A DNA stretch of 64,000 nt, from assembly GCA_900770445.1 (NCBI GenBank), contig CAAGKO010000040.1:7224-71223 (forward strand). The letters run 5' to 3'. The translations under genes and the position numbers were made by a program. Source of the DNA: an uncultured Oribacterium sp. GTDB lineage: Bacteria; Bacillota; Clostridia; Lachnospirales; Lachnospiraceae. Positions 41,232-49,776 of the stretch are shown piece by piece (within the stretch, counting starts at the first letter, position 1; each line of letters starts with the position of its first letter). The notes below the pieces were generated by a model. It did no database searches and was not told the DNA's origin. It worked only from the letters and a program-made list of their open reading frames with translations.

Positions 41232-41409
41232 TGCATATTGCACATGCAAACGCGGATAAATGATGAAAAGATGTCAGAAATGACCATCAAAATATCATTT
41301 TTACCGCGTTTTTATTTTTCAAAAAAATTTCTATACTGGAGTCATCAAGTACAGAAAGCTCTTCGAAAAAGCGGAGAGCCGATCGTGAAATCATAAGGGA
41401 GGCACATTT

Positions 41410-42840
41410 ATGAGAAAACGTAAACTCATCTCGTTACTGTTAACCGCATCGATGGCGGTTTCCATGCTGGCCGCATGCGGATCTTCATCGAACACCACCG
41501 CGACCACCGCAGCAGCCGCTGCCGCTGACAAGCCGGCAGAGACCCAGGCGGCACAGCCGGCGGAAACCGAGGCTCCGAAGGAAGAGAACCTCAGCGGTAT
41601 CGATGCCATCATCAAGGAAGCCGAAGGCATGACGATGGAGGAGCTTGCAAAGAAGGCCATCGAAGAGTCGAACGGCAAGACCTTCTACGGCGTAGGTAAC
41701 TCCTCGCGTGGTAAGTCCGCACTTCCACTGTTTATCGCCTATCTGCAGACCATCGATCCGAACTACAATATGGAGTTCGAGTGGCAGCAGCCGAAGAACA
41801 ACAAGATCTTCGAGCAGCTCACCGCAGATTCTCTGAAGGACAGCGGCACCTTCGCGATGACCCTCATCCAGGATGGTAACCAGATCAAGAGTAAGATGGT
41901 CGATACCGATATCCTGAAGACCTTCATCCCGAAGGAGTGGGCAGAGGCCAACGGCACCACCGCGGATGCCTACAGCGGCTATCTGCCACTGCAGACGCTG
42001 AATAAGGTATTCATGTATAACTCGACCGGCTCTGCTGAGTTTAAGAACTGCTGGGATTTCATTTATAAGGATCAGCACCCGCTGTACATGGACATCGATT
42101 CCGAGCTCGTCGGCAAGAACTTCCTGTACATGCTGACCGAGGATAAGTACGCCGGCATGCTGAAGGATGCCTACGATGCACTCGATGATAAGCACAAGGC
42201 TTACTTCGATCCGACCATCCAGGAAGTCGCTTCGGATGCAGATGATTTCGGCCTCGGCGAGAACGGCAAGTACGCCCTCGCATGGATCAAGCTCTGGGTA
42301 GAGAATTACAACGCACAGACCGATGACGGCCCGATCTGCAACACCCTCGTAGACAAGTCCGCGAAGGATCAGTCCGGTCTCCTCGTTTACTCGAAGCTTC
42401 GTTCTGTAGAGGAATCCGCAACGGTTTCCGTCGGCAACATCAAGGTAGCAGCATACCAGGATGGCTATAAGGGCATCGGCGGCTACGGCTACAACCACTA
42501 CCTCTTCCTGACCAAGAACAGCCCGCTTCCATGGACCGCATGTGCATTTATATCCTACATGACATGTACAGAGGACGGCTTCAGTGCATGGGGCAAGGAC
42601 ATGGGCGGTTACAGCTCGAACCCGAAGGTTGCAGAGCAGATCGAAGCGACCTATAACCACGCAAAGGGCGGCTACAACGACGCCGGCGAAGATGAGTTCC
42701 CTGCGAAGGATGACCGTGGCTATGACTGGTGGACCACCACCGGCGAGCTCGTACTCGAGGATCCGGAGTACTGCGCAGACGCTGCATTCGGTGTCGGCAG
42801 CTGGATCGAGACCCTGACCAAGTACGCAGACGCGAAGTAA
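41410..42840 (+). CDS. ABC transporter substrate-binding lipoprotein
   Basis: The 476-residue precursor has a lipoprotein signal peptide with lipobox LAAC (Cys23), a Thr/Ala/Glu-rich linker (about 24-58), then a periplasmic-binding fold with EGMTMEELAKKAIEESNGKTFYGVGNSSRGKSALPLFIAYLQ, and clusters of aromatic and Asp/Asn residues (GYGYNHYLFL, YDWWTTTGELVLEDPEY). GGGAGG precedes the ATG. It is followed by a terminator-like hairpin and then the permease, typical where the binding protein is made in excess. Substrate not readable; the neighbouring permease is of the ferric iron/phosphonate/anion type. Confidence 0.85.
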   Translation: MRKRKLISLLLTASMAVSMLAACGSSSNTTATTAAAAAADKPAETQAAQPAETEAPKEENLSGIDAIIKEAEGMTMEELAKKAIEESNGKTFYGVGNSSRGKSALPLFIAYLQTIDPNYNMEFEWQQPKNNKIFEQLTADSLKDSGTFAMTLIQDGNQIKSKMVDTDILKTFIPKEWAEANGTTADAYSGYLPLQTLNKVFMYNSTGSAEFKNCWDFIYKDQHPLYMDIDSELVGKNFLYMLTEDKYAGMLKDAYDALDDKHKAYFDPTIQEVASDADDFGLGENGKYALAWIKLWVENYNAQTDDGPICNTLVDKSAKDQSGLLVYSKLRSVEESATVSVGNIKVAAYQDGYKGIGGYGYNHYLFLTKNSPLPWTACAFISYMTCTEDGFSAWGKDMGGYSSNPKVAEQIEATYNHAKGGYNDAGEDEFPAKDDRGYDWWTTTGELVLEDPEYCADAAFGVGSWIETLTKYADAK

Positions 42841-42865
42841 AAGCGCATTATATGAACTGATTTTT

Positions 42866-42898
42866 CGGCCGGGGAGCTCATGACTCCCCGGTCGGTTT
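42866..42898 (+). terminator. Intercistronic attenuating hairpin between the binding-protein and permease genes
   Basis: An 11-bp GC-rich stem (one G-U) with a seven-base loop, followed by GTTTT, at 42866-42898. It sits before the permease ribosome binding site and would reduce downstream transcription. Confidence 0.8.
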
Positions 42899-42918
42899 TA
42901 AGAACGGAGGAATTATCT

Positions 42919-44748
42919 ATGGAAACGACTGCATCCGGTACACGTGATACGAAAGCCATACTCCGTAATAAGATCGTCACCTTCCTTTCGAAGCCGCAGA
43001 ACATCATCCTGCTCATCTTCGGTATCGTGCTCACCTTCAGTACGGTGGCCCCGATCGTCGCTATCGTACGTGACACCTTCCAGATCCATCCGGGTACCAT
43101 CGACGCACATCTCACCGGAAAGGCCTCCGGCTACAGCGTCGCGAACTATGTCGATCTTTTTACGAGCCGTCTTGCAATGACCAATCTCTGGAAACCACTC
43201 CTGAACACCGTGATTCTCTCGGTCTTGACCTGTGCGATTTCCATCCTGTATGGTGGTTTTTTTGCCTTCCTGGTGACGAGAACCAACATGCGCTTCAAAA
43301 AGTATTTAAGCTCGATTTTCATTTTTCCGTACATCATGCCGCAGTGGACCCTCGCCGTCGTATGGCAGCATATGTTTAATTCCAATGCTGTCTGCGGTAC
43401 ATCCGATGGCCTCCTCGCATCGCTGTTCGGTATCTGTATGCCGAAGTGGTTCTGCCTCGGCGCTTTTCCGAGTGCCATGGTGCTCGGTCTGCACTATGCA
43501 CCGTTCGCCTACATCCTGATCGGCGGCATCTTTAAAAACATGGATGCGAACCTCGAGGAAGCGGCGACCATCCTCGATACCCCGAAGTGGAAGATCATGC
43601 TGCGCGTAACGCTGCCGATGATCAAGCCGGCGATCCTCAGTACGATCCTGCTCGTCTTCGGATCCGCGATGGGCTCCTACCCGGTACCGCATTACCTCGG
43701 CCTCACGACCCTGTCGACGAAGTACATCTCGCTGAACTCGAAGTACACCGGTGAAGCCAGCATCCTCGCCATCATCATGATGCTCTTCGGCATCCTGATC
43801 CTGGGTCTCAACCAGACCTCCGTCACCGGTCGCGCAAACTACACGACCGTCACCGGTAAATCCGGACAGCTCAGTAAGATCAACCTCGGAAAAGCCGGGA
43901 AGTACATCATGGGCGTGGTCTTCATCCTGCTGACCTTCTTCACCTCCATCTGGCCGATCCTTCTCTTCGCGCTGGAGACCTTCCTGCCGAACCCGGGTGA
44001 TTACAGCTTCCTGTATACACACGATACCTCGAACCTCACCACGAAGTGGTGGCTGACGCATGAAAATGTCAGCGAGAACGGTATGTATGGCCAGCACGGT
44101 ATCCTCTATAATCCGACCATCTGGCACGCCTTCAAGGGTACCCTGTTCCTCGCCATCGTCTGCGCACTCATCGCCGGTACGATCGGCACCCTGATCGGCT
44201 ACGCCGTATCGAAGAACCGCCGCTCGAAGTGGGCGAACTACGTAAACAACGTCGCCTTCCTGCCGTACCTGATGCCATCCATCGCGGTCGGTGCTGCGTT
44301 CTTCATTCTTTTCAGTAATCAGCATGTAAATCTGTTCAATACCTACACCCTGCTGATCATCGCGGGTGTCGTCAAGTACATCCCGTTCGCCTCCAGAAAC
44401 TCTCTGAACTCGATGCTGCAGCTCTCCGGTGAGATCGAAGAGGCCGCCATCATTCAGGATATCCCGTGGTATAAGCGGATGCTGAACATCATCATCCCGA
44501 TTCAGAAGAGCTCCATCATCAGCGGCTATACCCTGCCGTTCATGACCTGCCTTCGTGAGCTGTCCCTGTTCCTGCTTCTCTGCACCCAGGGCTTCATCCT
44601 CTCCACGACACTGGATTACTTCGATGAGATGGGTCTGTACGCCTTCTCCAGTGCGATCAACCTGATCCTCATCATGACGATTCTTCTGTTTAACACCCTC
44701 GTCAATATCCTGACGGGAGCAAGCCTTGATAACGGAATAGGAGGTTAA
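42919..44748 (+). CDS. Fused two-domain ABC transporter permease (FbpB/ThiP-like)
   Basis: The 609-residue protein is a fusion of two BPD permease domains with about 12 hydrophobic helices. Each half has its EAA loop: NLEEAATILDTPKWKIMLRVTLPMIKP in the first half and EIEEAAIIQDIPWYKRMLNIIIPIQKS in the second. This fused form is typical of ferric-iron, phosphonate and thiamine importers. GGAGG lies seven bases before the ATG at 42919. AGGAGG for the ATPase sits within its last codons, giving a two-base gap. Confidence 0.92.
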   Translation: METTASGTRDTKAILRNKIVTFLSKPQNIILLIFGIVLTFSTVAPIVAIVRDTFQIHPGTIDAHLTGKASGYSVANYVDLFTSRLAMTNLWKPLLNTVILSVLTCAISILYGGFFAFLVTRTNMRFKKYLSSIFIFPYIMPQWTLAVVWQHMFNSNAVCGTSDGLLASLFGICMPKWFCLGAFPSAMVLGLHYAPFAYILIGGIFKNMDANLEEAATILDTPKWKIMLRVTLPMIKPAILSTILLVFGSAMGSYPVPHYLGLTTLSTKYISLNSKYTGEASILAIIMMLFGILILGLNQTSVTGRANYTTVTGKSGQLSKINLGKAGKYIMGVVFILLTFFTSIWPILLFALETFLPNPGDYSFLYTHDTSNLTTKWWLTHENVSENGMYGQHGILYNPTIWHAFKGTLFLAIVCALIAGTIGTLIGYAVSKNRRSKWANYVNNVAFLPYLMPSIAVGAAFFILFSNQHVNLFNTYTLLIIAGVVKYIPFASRNSLNSMLQLSGEIEEAAIIQDIPWYKRMLNIIIPIQKSSIISGYTLPFMTCLRELSLFLLLCTQGFILSTTLDYFDEMGLYAFSSAINLILIMTILLFNTLVNILTGASLDNGIGG

Positions 44749-44750
44749 GT

Positions 44751-46406
44751 ATGCCGTCCATCACATTAACACACATCACCAAACGCTGGAAAAACTATTT
44801 CGGTGTCGATGACCTCAGTCTCGATATCCCGGACAATGCCTTCGTCACCCTGCTGGGTCCTTCCGGCTGTGGAAAAACCACCATCCTCCGTATGATCGCA
44901 GGACTCGAGACACCGACCGAAGGACAGATTAAAATCGGTGACCGCGTCGTCTTCGATTCCGATAAGGGCATCAATGTCCCGGCCAACAAACGAAAGGTCG
45001 GCTTCCTCTTCCAGAACTATGCACTCTGGCCGAACATGACCGTGTATCAGAACATCTCCTTCGGCCTCAAAAACATCAAGGAAGAGATGCCGCAGATCGA
45101 CGTGAAGGCGAAGGTCAGCTCCGACCTCATGCATGCACTGAAAAGCGGAAAGAAGGTAAAGGACCAGATCGAGGACTGCCGCGATAAGAACGGAAAGCTC
45201 GATACCGAAAAGGCCTACGTGAAGCTCATCGATACCTTCAACCTCTCCATCATGAGCGCGAAGGAGCTCTTCAACCTGAAGATTCATGAGGCGGCGGATC
45301 CGCAGCAGGCAGCCGATGCGGCACGTGCCGGCTATGAGAAGACCCTTGCGGAGATCAATGCAGGCTATGCGGCGAAGGAGCAGGCCCTCGACGAGCATTT
45401 CCACGTCACACAGAACGGCACCGCGATCATGGAGGTCCGGAAATTAACGGACGAAGAGATCGACAGCCGTGTACGTCAGGTTTCCCGTGTCGTAAAGATC
45501 GGTATGTTCATGGATCGTTATCCGGCAGAGCTTTCCGGCGGTCAGCAGCAGCGTGTCGCCATCGCCCGTACACTCGCACCGGAGCCACAGGTGCTCTTCA
45601 TGGATGAGCCGCTCAGTAACCTCGATGCGAAGCTTCGTCTCGAGATGCGCTACGAGCTGCAGCGTCTTCACCTGGAGACCGGATCGACCTTCGTGTATGT
45701 CACCCATGATCAGATGGAAGCGATGACCCTCGCGACGAAGATCTGCCTCATCAACAACGGTGTCCTCCAGCAGTACGACGCACCGCTCGAGGTCTACAAC
45801 CGCCCGACGAATCTCTTCGCGGCCGATTTCGTCGGCAACCCGTCCATCAACTTCGTAGAAGCCACGGGTGAGCAAAGTGCAGACGGCAGCGTCGCCCTCG
45901 AGATCTTCCATGGCATCCATGCACGCTTCATCCCGAACGAAACGCTCGCGCTTCCGACCTGGTTCACACAGCGGGACGCAGATGCCGCCGCGAAGAAGCA
46001 GGCAGAAATCGACCGTCTGAAGCAGAAGCACGCCGTCGAGAAGAGCAACAAGGATGAGGTCTTCAAGTACCACATCGAGAAGGTCATCGAAGAGGACAGC
46101 TCCATCCTCGAGGATCCGGTCCTGACAAACCGCGACCTCGTGCTGGGCATCCGTCCGGAGGCCATCGACATCGAGCCGGATGGCGCGCTCCAGACCACGA
46201 TCTTCGGTGCTATGCCGACCGGTATGGAATCGACGCTCAAGCTCTGCGTGCAGGATGACTATCTGCTGACCGGCGTGATCTTCGGGAACAATGCCTACAG
46301 GATCGGCGAGCAGGCCGGCATCGACATCCACGGCAGCCACATCCTGCTGTTTGACCGTCAGTCCGGAAAGTGCATCGCCGACGGCCGTCTGGAAATCGAG
46401 AAGTAA
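44751..46406 (+). CDS. ABC importer ATPase with large insertion before the signature motif
   Basis: At 551 residues it is much longer than usual importer ATPases (about 350). Normal elements are present: Walker A GPSGCGKT (36-43), Q-loop FQNYALWP (87-94), signature LSGGQQQ (261-267), Walker B VLFMDEP (281-287), H-switch THD (His319), then a TOBE-like region. Between Q-loop and signature there are about 170 residues instead of about 50, the excess being Lys/Glu/Ala-rich and helical (VKAKVSSDLMHALKSGKKV, KIHEAADPQQAADAARAGYEKTLAEINAGYAAKE). A second charged coiled-coil-like insert lies within the TOBE region (about 405-440). No frameshift is seen. The domain is intact and plausibly active. Confidence 0.9.
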   Translation: MPSITLTHITKRWKNYFGVDDLSLDIPDNAFVTLLGPSGCGKTTILRMIAGLETPTEGQIKIGDRVVFDSDKGINVPANKRKVGFLFQNYALWPNMTVYQNISFGLKNIKEEMPQIDVKAKVSSDLMHALKSGKKVKDQIEDCRDKNGKLDTEKAYVKLIDTFNLSIMSAKELFNLKIHEAADPQQAADAARAGYEKTLAEINAGYAAKEQALDEHFHVTQNGTAIMEVRKLTDEEIDSRVRQVSRVVKIGMFMDRYPAELSGGQQQRVAIARTLAPEPQVLFMDEPLSNLDAKLRLEMRYELQRLHLETGSTFVYVTHDQMEAMTLATKICLINNGVLQQYDAPLEVYNRPTNLFAADFVGNPSINFVEATGEQSADGSVALEIFHGIHARFIPNETLALPTWFTQRDADAAAKKQAEIDRLKQKHAVEKSNKDEVFKYHIEKVIEEDSSILEDPVLTNRDLVLGIRPEAIDIEPDGALQTTIFGAMPTGMESTLKLCVQDDYLLTGVIFGNNAYRIGEQAGIDIHGSHILLFDRQSGKCIADGRLEIEK

Positions 46407-46410
46407 AGCC

Positions 46411-46439
46411 TTGACAAAGCGATGCGACGAACCTACAAT
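46411..46439 (+). promoter_or_regulatory. Promoter of the thrS transcript
   Basis: A perfect -35 TTGACA (46411-46416) and TACAAT (46434-46439) with a 17-bp spacer. Transcription would start near 46446 and run through the T-box. Confidence 0.9.
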
Positions 46440-46445
46440 GGCTGT

Positions 46446-46724
46446 GTCAATTGAATAGACAGAAATCGTTGAAGAGGACAGTAGTATTTGATTTCGGATT
46501 CAGAGAAGCGCCGCTTGCTGCGAGGCGTCGATGAAATAAATATGAACACCACCTCGGAGAGGTCCTTAATCGGACCCGTTGACTACGTTACCGTCGAAAG
46601 AGTGGTCATCTGTGCAGATGCAAAAGCATCCGCCCACAGGATATGTGGATGATGACAATTTGGGTGGAACCGCGAATCTATCGTCCCAATCAGTTCGAAA
46701 GAGCTGGTTGGGACTCTTTAATTT
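46446..46724 (+). promoter_or_regulatory. T-box riboswitch (threonine) upstream of thrS
   Basis: Stem I starts at GAAGAGGACAGTAGT (46471-) and closes with GTCCT near 46562-46566. A candidate Thr specifier ACC lies at 46548-46550 (GAACACC). The invariant T-box sequence GGGTGGAACCGCG is at 46662-46674, followed by the intrinsic terminator GTCCCAATCAG/CTGGTTGGGAC (46683-46714) with a U-rich tail. Uncharged tRNA-Thr pairs with the specifier and T-box bulge and prevents termination, raising thrS when threonine is short. A second CAGCC/GGCTG hairpin with a GTTTT tail follows at 46766-46789. Together these fill the 405-bp gap. Confidence 0.92.
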
Positions 46725-46811
46725 ATTCGCTGTGTGGCACTGGACCGGTTGTCCAGACACGAAATCAGCCGTCCCAAAGGGCTGGTTTTGAAACATTCAA
46801 AGGAGAAACAA

Positions 46812-48698
46812 ATGGAAAAGGAAGAGTTATTACAGGTGTATCGTCATTCCCTCGCACACATCCTCGCGAAGGCGGTGATCGAGATCTACGGTAAGGAAGT
46901 ACAGTACGGCATCGGACCTCAGATCGAGGACGGCTGCTACTATGATTTCGTACTGCCGGAGGGCAAGAGCATCGGTGAGGAGGACTTCAAGGCCATCGAG
47001 AACAAGATGCGTGAGATCATCAAGCGTCGTGAGCCGTGGACACGGAAGGAAGTATCGAAGGCCGAGGCGAAGGAGATCTTCAAGGATCAGAAGTTCAAGC
47101 TTGAGCTGATCGAGGAGCTTCCGGAGGACGAGACCATCTCTGTTTACTATACCGGTGATGATTATGTCGATCTCTGCCGTGGACCGCACGTAGAGAATTC
47201 ACAGGAGCTGATGAGCGCGGCTTACCAGATTCACAGCTGTTCCGCAGCGTACTGGAGAGGTGATGAGAAGCGTGACCACATGCAGCGTGTCTATGTGTAT
47301 GCATTCCCGACGAAGGATGAGCTGAAGCAGCACGTAAAGATGATCGAGGAGGCACGTGAGCGTGACCACAAGAAGATCGGTGCACAGCTCGAGCTCTTCA
47401 TGTTCAACGAGACCGCTCCGGGTATGCCATACTGGCTGCCACGTGGATGGCAGATGTACCAGGCACTGCTTCAGTACAGCCGTGAGGTACAGCGTCGCCA
47501 TGGCTACACCGAGATCGCAGCTCCGCTCGTAAATAACAAGCGTCTCTGGCTCGTTTCCGGCCACTGGGCACACTATCTGAACAACATGTTCATCGTTCCG
47601 GGTATCGATGGTTACACCACGGCCGATGCCGATATCGAGAACGTGGTCGAGGACTATAAGGATGCGGCAGCCGAGAAGAAGGTAGCGAAGATCCAGGCAG
47701 GTTCTGTCATTTACAACCGTGAGAGCATCGACACCATGGCGGCGAAGCCGATGAACTGCCCGAACGCGATGCTCACCTTTAAGCGTAAGCTTCGTTCCTA
47801 CAAGGAGCTCCCGATCCGTTACTCCGAGTACGATGTGCTGCACCGTAAGGAGAAGTCCGGTCAGATGAACGGTCTCTTCCGTGTACAGGAGTTCCGTCAG
47901 GATGATGACCATACCTTCGTGATGGAGTCCCAGATCAAGGATGAGATCGCCGATGTGATCTCCATCGCAGACGAGATCTACAAGACCTTCGGTGTCACCT
48001 ACCGTGCAGAGCTCTCCACCAGACCGGATGATTTCATGGGTGATCTCGACGTCTGGAATCGTGCAGAGGCATCCCTCAAGTCCATCCTCGACGAGAAGTA
48101 TGGCGAGGGCGGCTACGAGATCAATGAAGGCGACGGCGCATTCTATGGCCCGAAGATCGACCTTCAGATCAAGGATGCACTCGGTCGTGAGTGGCAGTGC
48201 GGTACGGTTCAGCTCGACTTCCAGCTTCCGCACAATTTCGGCCTGAACTACACTGCAGAGGACGGCACACAGCAGATGCCGGTCGTTATTCACCGTGCGA
48301 TCTACGGTTCCCTCGAGCGTTTCATCGGTATCATCATCGAGAACTTCAAGGGCAACTTCCCGTTCTGGCTGAATCCGTATCAGGTAGCCCTCGTTCCGAT
48401 CCGTGAGGAGCACAACGCCTATGCGAAGAAGGTCGAGGAGGCGCTCATGAACGCCGGTATCCGTGTCGAGGCGGACTACAGCGATAAGAACATGAAGACG
48501 AAGATCAAGGGCTTCAAGAACTACAAGGATCCGTACATCCTCGTACTCGGTGATCACGAGGCAGAGGAGAACACCGTATCCATCAACGTACGTGGCTCCA
48601 ACAAGCAGATCCAGAACGTTCCGCTCGATAAGTTCGTCGCTTTCTGCCAGAAGCTGAACAGAGAGCACACCCTCGAGCTTCCGGACGAGATTGACTGA
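46812..48698 (+). CDS. thrS: Threonyl-tRNA synthetase lacking the TGS domain
   Basis: The 628-residue enzyme begins directly with the editing domain (RHSLAHILAKAV, HxxxH; CRGPHV), without the N-terminal TGS domain of usual ThrRS. The class II catalytic core follows: GHWAHYLNNMF, KPMNCPNAM (metal Cys), RVQEFRQDDDH (metal His), DGAFYGPKID, VVIHRAIYGSLERF (metal His), and the anticodon-binding domain at the C-terminus. About 35-40 extra residues sit between NMF and KPMNCP compared with E. coli ThrRS, and the motif GHL/GHV after MNCP is NAM here. AAAGGAG lies six bases before the ATG at 46812; the frame upstream runs into the T-box and is not coding. T-box control confirms the identity. Confidence 0.92.
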   Translation: MEKEELLQVYRHSLAHILAKAVIEIYGKEVQYGIGPQIEDGCYYDFVLPEGKSIGEEDFKAIENKMREIIKRREPWTRKEVSKAEAKEIFKDQKFKLELIEELPEDETISVYYTGDDYVDLCRGPHVENSQELMSAAYQIHSCSAAYWRGDEKRDHMQRVYVYAFPTKDELKQHVKMIEEARERDHKKIGAQLELFMFNETAPGMPYWLPRGWQMYQALLQYSREVQRRHGYTEIAAPLVNNKRLWLVSGHWAHYLNNMFIVPGIDGYTTADADIENVVEDYKDAAAEKKVAKIQAGSVIYNRESIDTMAAKPMNCPNAMLTFKRKLRSYKELPIRYSEYDVLHRKEKSGQMNGLFRVQEFRQDDDHTFVMESQIKDEIADVISIADEIYKTFGVTYRAELSTRPDDFMGDLDVWNRAEASLKSILDEKYGEGGYEINEGDGAFYGPKIDLQIKDALGREWQCGTVQLDFQLPHNFGLNYTAEDGTQQMPVVIHRAIYGSLERFIGIIIENFKGNFPFWLNPYQVALVPIREEHNAYAKKVEEALMNAGIRVEADYSDKNMKTKIKGFKNYKDPYILVLGDHEAEENTVSINVRGSNKQIQNVPLDKFVAFCQKLNREHTLELPDEID

Positions 48699-48858
48699 AG
48701 CTGATCGGATGATCGAAGCCGCTGCCGGTGGCGGATATCGTCGCTTCGGCAGACAGCGGATGCGTAGCGGAAGAACTGTACGGAGACGCGTAGAAATCGT
48801 GCAGTTTCCGGTTGATTTAAGTTTTTTTTCTACTAAAATAGAATACAGAATACGCATG

Positions 48859-48887
48859 ATGCAGCATCTCCGTCGGAGGTGCTGCAT
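48859..48887 (+). terminator. Hairpin in the thrS-TRIC gap (possible terminator)
   Basis: A 13-bp stem (one G-U) ATGCAGCATCTCC/GGAGGTGCTGCAT with loop GTC and a weak TTC tail. A second weaker stem ends in a long T-run near 48821-48829 and may be the main thrS terminator. The gap (48699-48992) also has TTGATT-N16-TAAAAT (48812-48839) as a promoter candidate for the next gene; no other gene is seen. Confidence 0.5.
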
Positions 48888-48992
48888 TCTTCATGCAGAA
48901 AAAAGTTCACTGCTGTGGATGGGCCTGGCGCGAGGGCATCGACACGCCTCGCTATAGAAGCGCAGTAATATTAGAACGAAGCGGAGATGGTT

Positions 48993-49667
48993 ATGAGCTT
49001 TGATGATGTGATTTTTGTTCTCGAAATGATCGGTACGGTGGCTTTTGCGATTTCCGGTGTCATGGTCGCGAAGGAGCGGAAGATGGACATCTTCGGTGCC
49101 ATCGTGCTCGGCTGTGCGACGGCGGTCGGCGGCGGTATGATCCGTGACCTCATCCTCGGCGAGATCCCACCGGCGATGTTCACGAAACCGGTCTATGTGA
49201 CGGTCGCCTTCATCACCTGCGTCGTCGACTTCATCTTCGAGCGCAGCCACACCACCGAAACCTATATGGATAAGATCGACCGGAACCGTATCCGCTCGAA
49301 CTTCATCCTGAACGTCGCGGATTCCGTCGGCCTCGCTGCGTTCGTCGTCGTCGGCTGCCGTACGGCGGTCAATGCAGGCTACGGTACAAATATGTTCCTC
49401 GCCTGCTTCGTCGGCGTCCTCACCGGCATCGGCGGTGGCATCCTCCGCGATATTTTCGCCGGTCAGATGCCGCTCATCATGCGAAAACGTGTCTATGGTA
49501 TCGCAGCCATCGTGGGCGCCATCGTCTACTGCGGCCTGTCTGTCATCGCTCGCCCGGCCGGTACCTTCGGAAGCACGATGATCGCCGCGGTGGTCAGCAT
49601 GCTTGTGACGGTTCTGATCCGCTTCCTCGCGATCTGCTTTCACTGGAACCTGCCTTCATTTAAGTGA
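48993..49667 (+). CDS. TRIC-type (UPF0126) membrane protein, probable cation channel
   Basis: The 224-residue membrane protein has seven predicted helices built from two repeats with the family motifs GTVAFAISGVMVAKERKMDIFGAIVLGCATAVGGGMIRDLILGEIPP and GVLTGIGGGILRDIFAGQMPLIM. Bacterial TRIC proteins (YicG/YadS relatives) are monovalent cation channels. The start at 48993 is preferred because GCGGAG sits six bases upstream; an ATG at 48987 would abut it. Confidence 0.88.
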   Translation: MSFDDVIFVLEMIGTVAFAISGVMVAKERKMDIFGAIVLGCATAVGGGMIRDLILGEIPPAMFTKPVYVTVAFITCVVDFIFERSHTTETYMDKIDRNRIRSNFILNVADSVGLAAFVVVGCRTAVNAGYGTNMFLACFVGVLTGIGGGILRDIFAGQMPLIMRKRVYGIAAIVGAIVYCGLSVIARPAGTFGSTMIAAVVSMLVTVLIRFLAICFHWNLPSFK

Positions 49668-49776
49668 GCGGAAGCCAGGCTTCCGGAGATTGCAGAAACG
49701 CGGACAGGCCATTCGTCACCGCAGCTGCTCATATATACATGTACGAACACATCCGTGACGATCAAGAAAGGAAATT

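Noticed and set aside
41232..41260. TGCAT-N7-ATGCA-like dyad as an AraC operator
   Set aside because: A short dyad just after the regulator stop and far from the next start; no second copy was seen, so it was not called.
41485..42660. 391-codon minus-strand frame over the second binding lipoprotein gene
   Set aside because: Antisense shadow; the plus-strand gene has a lipobox, ribosome binding site and flanking operon.
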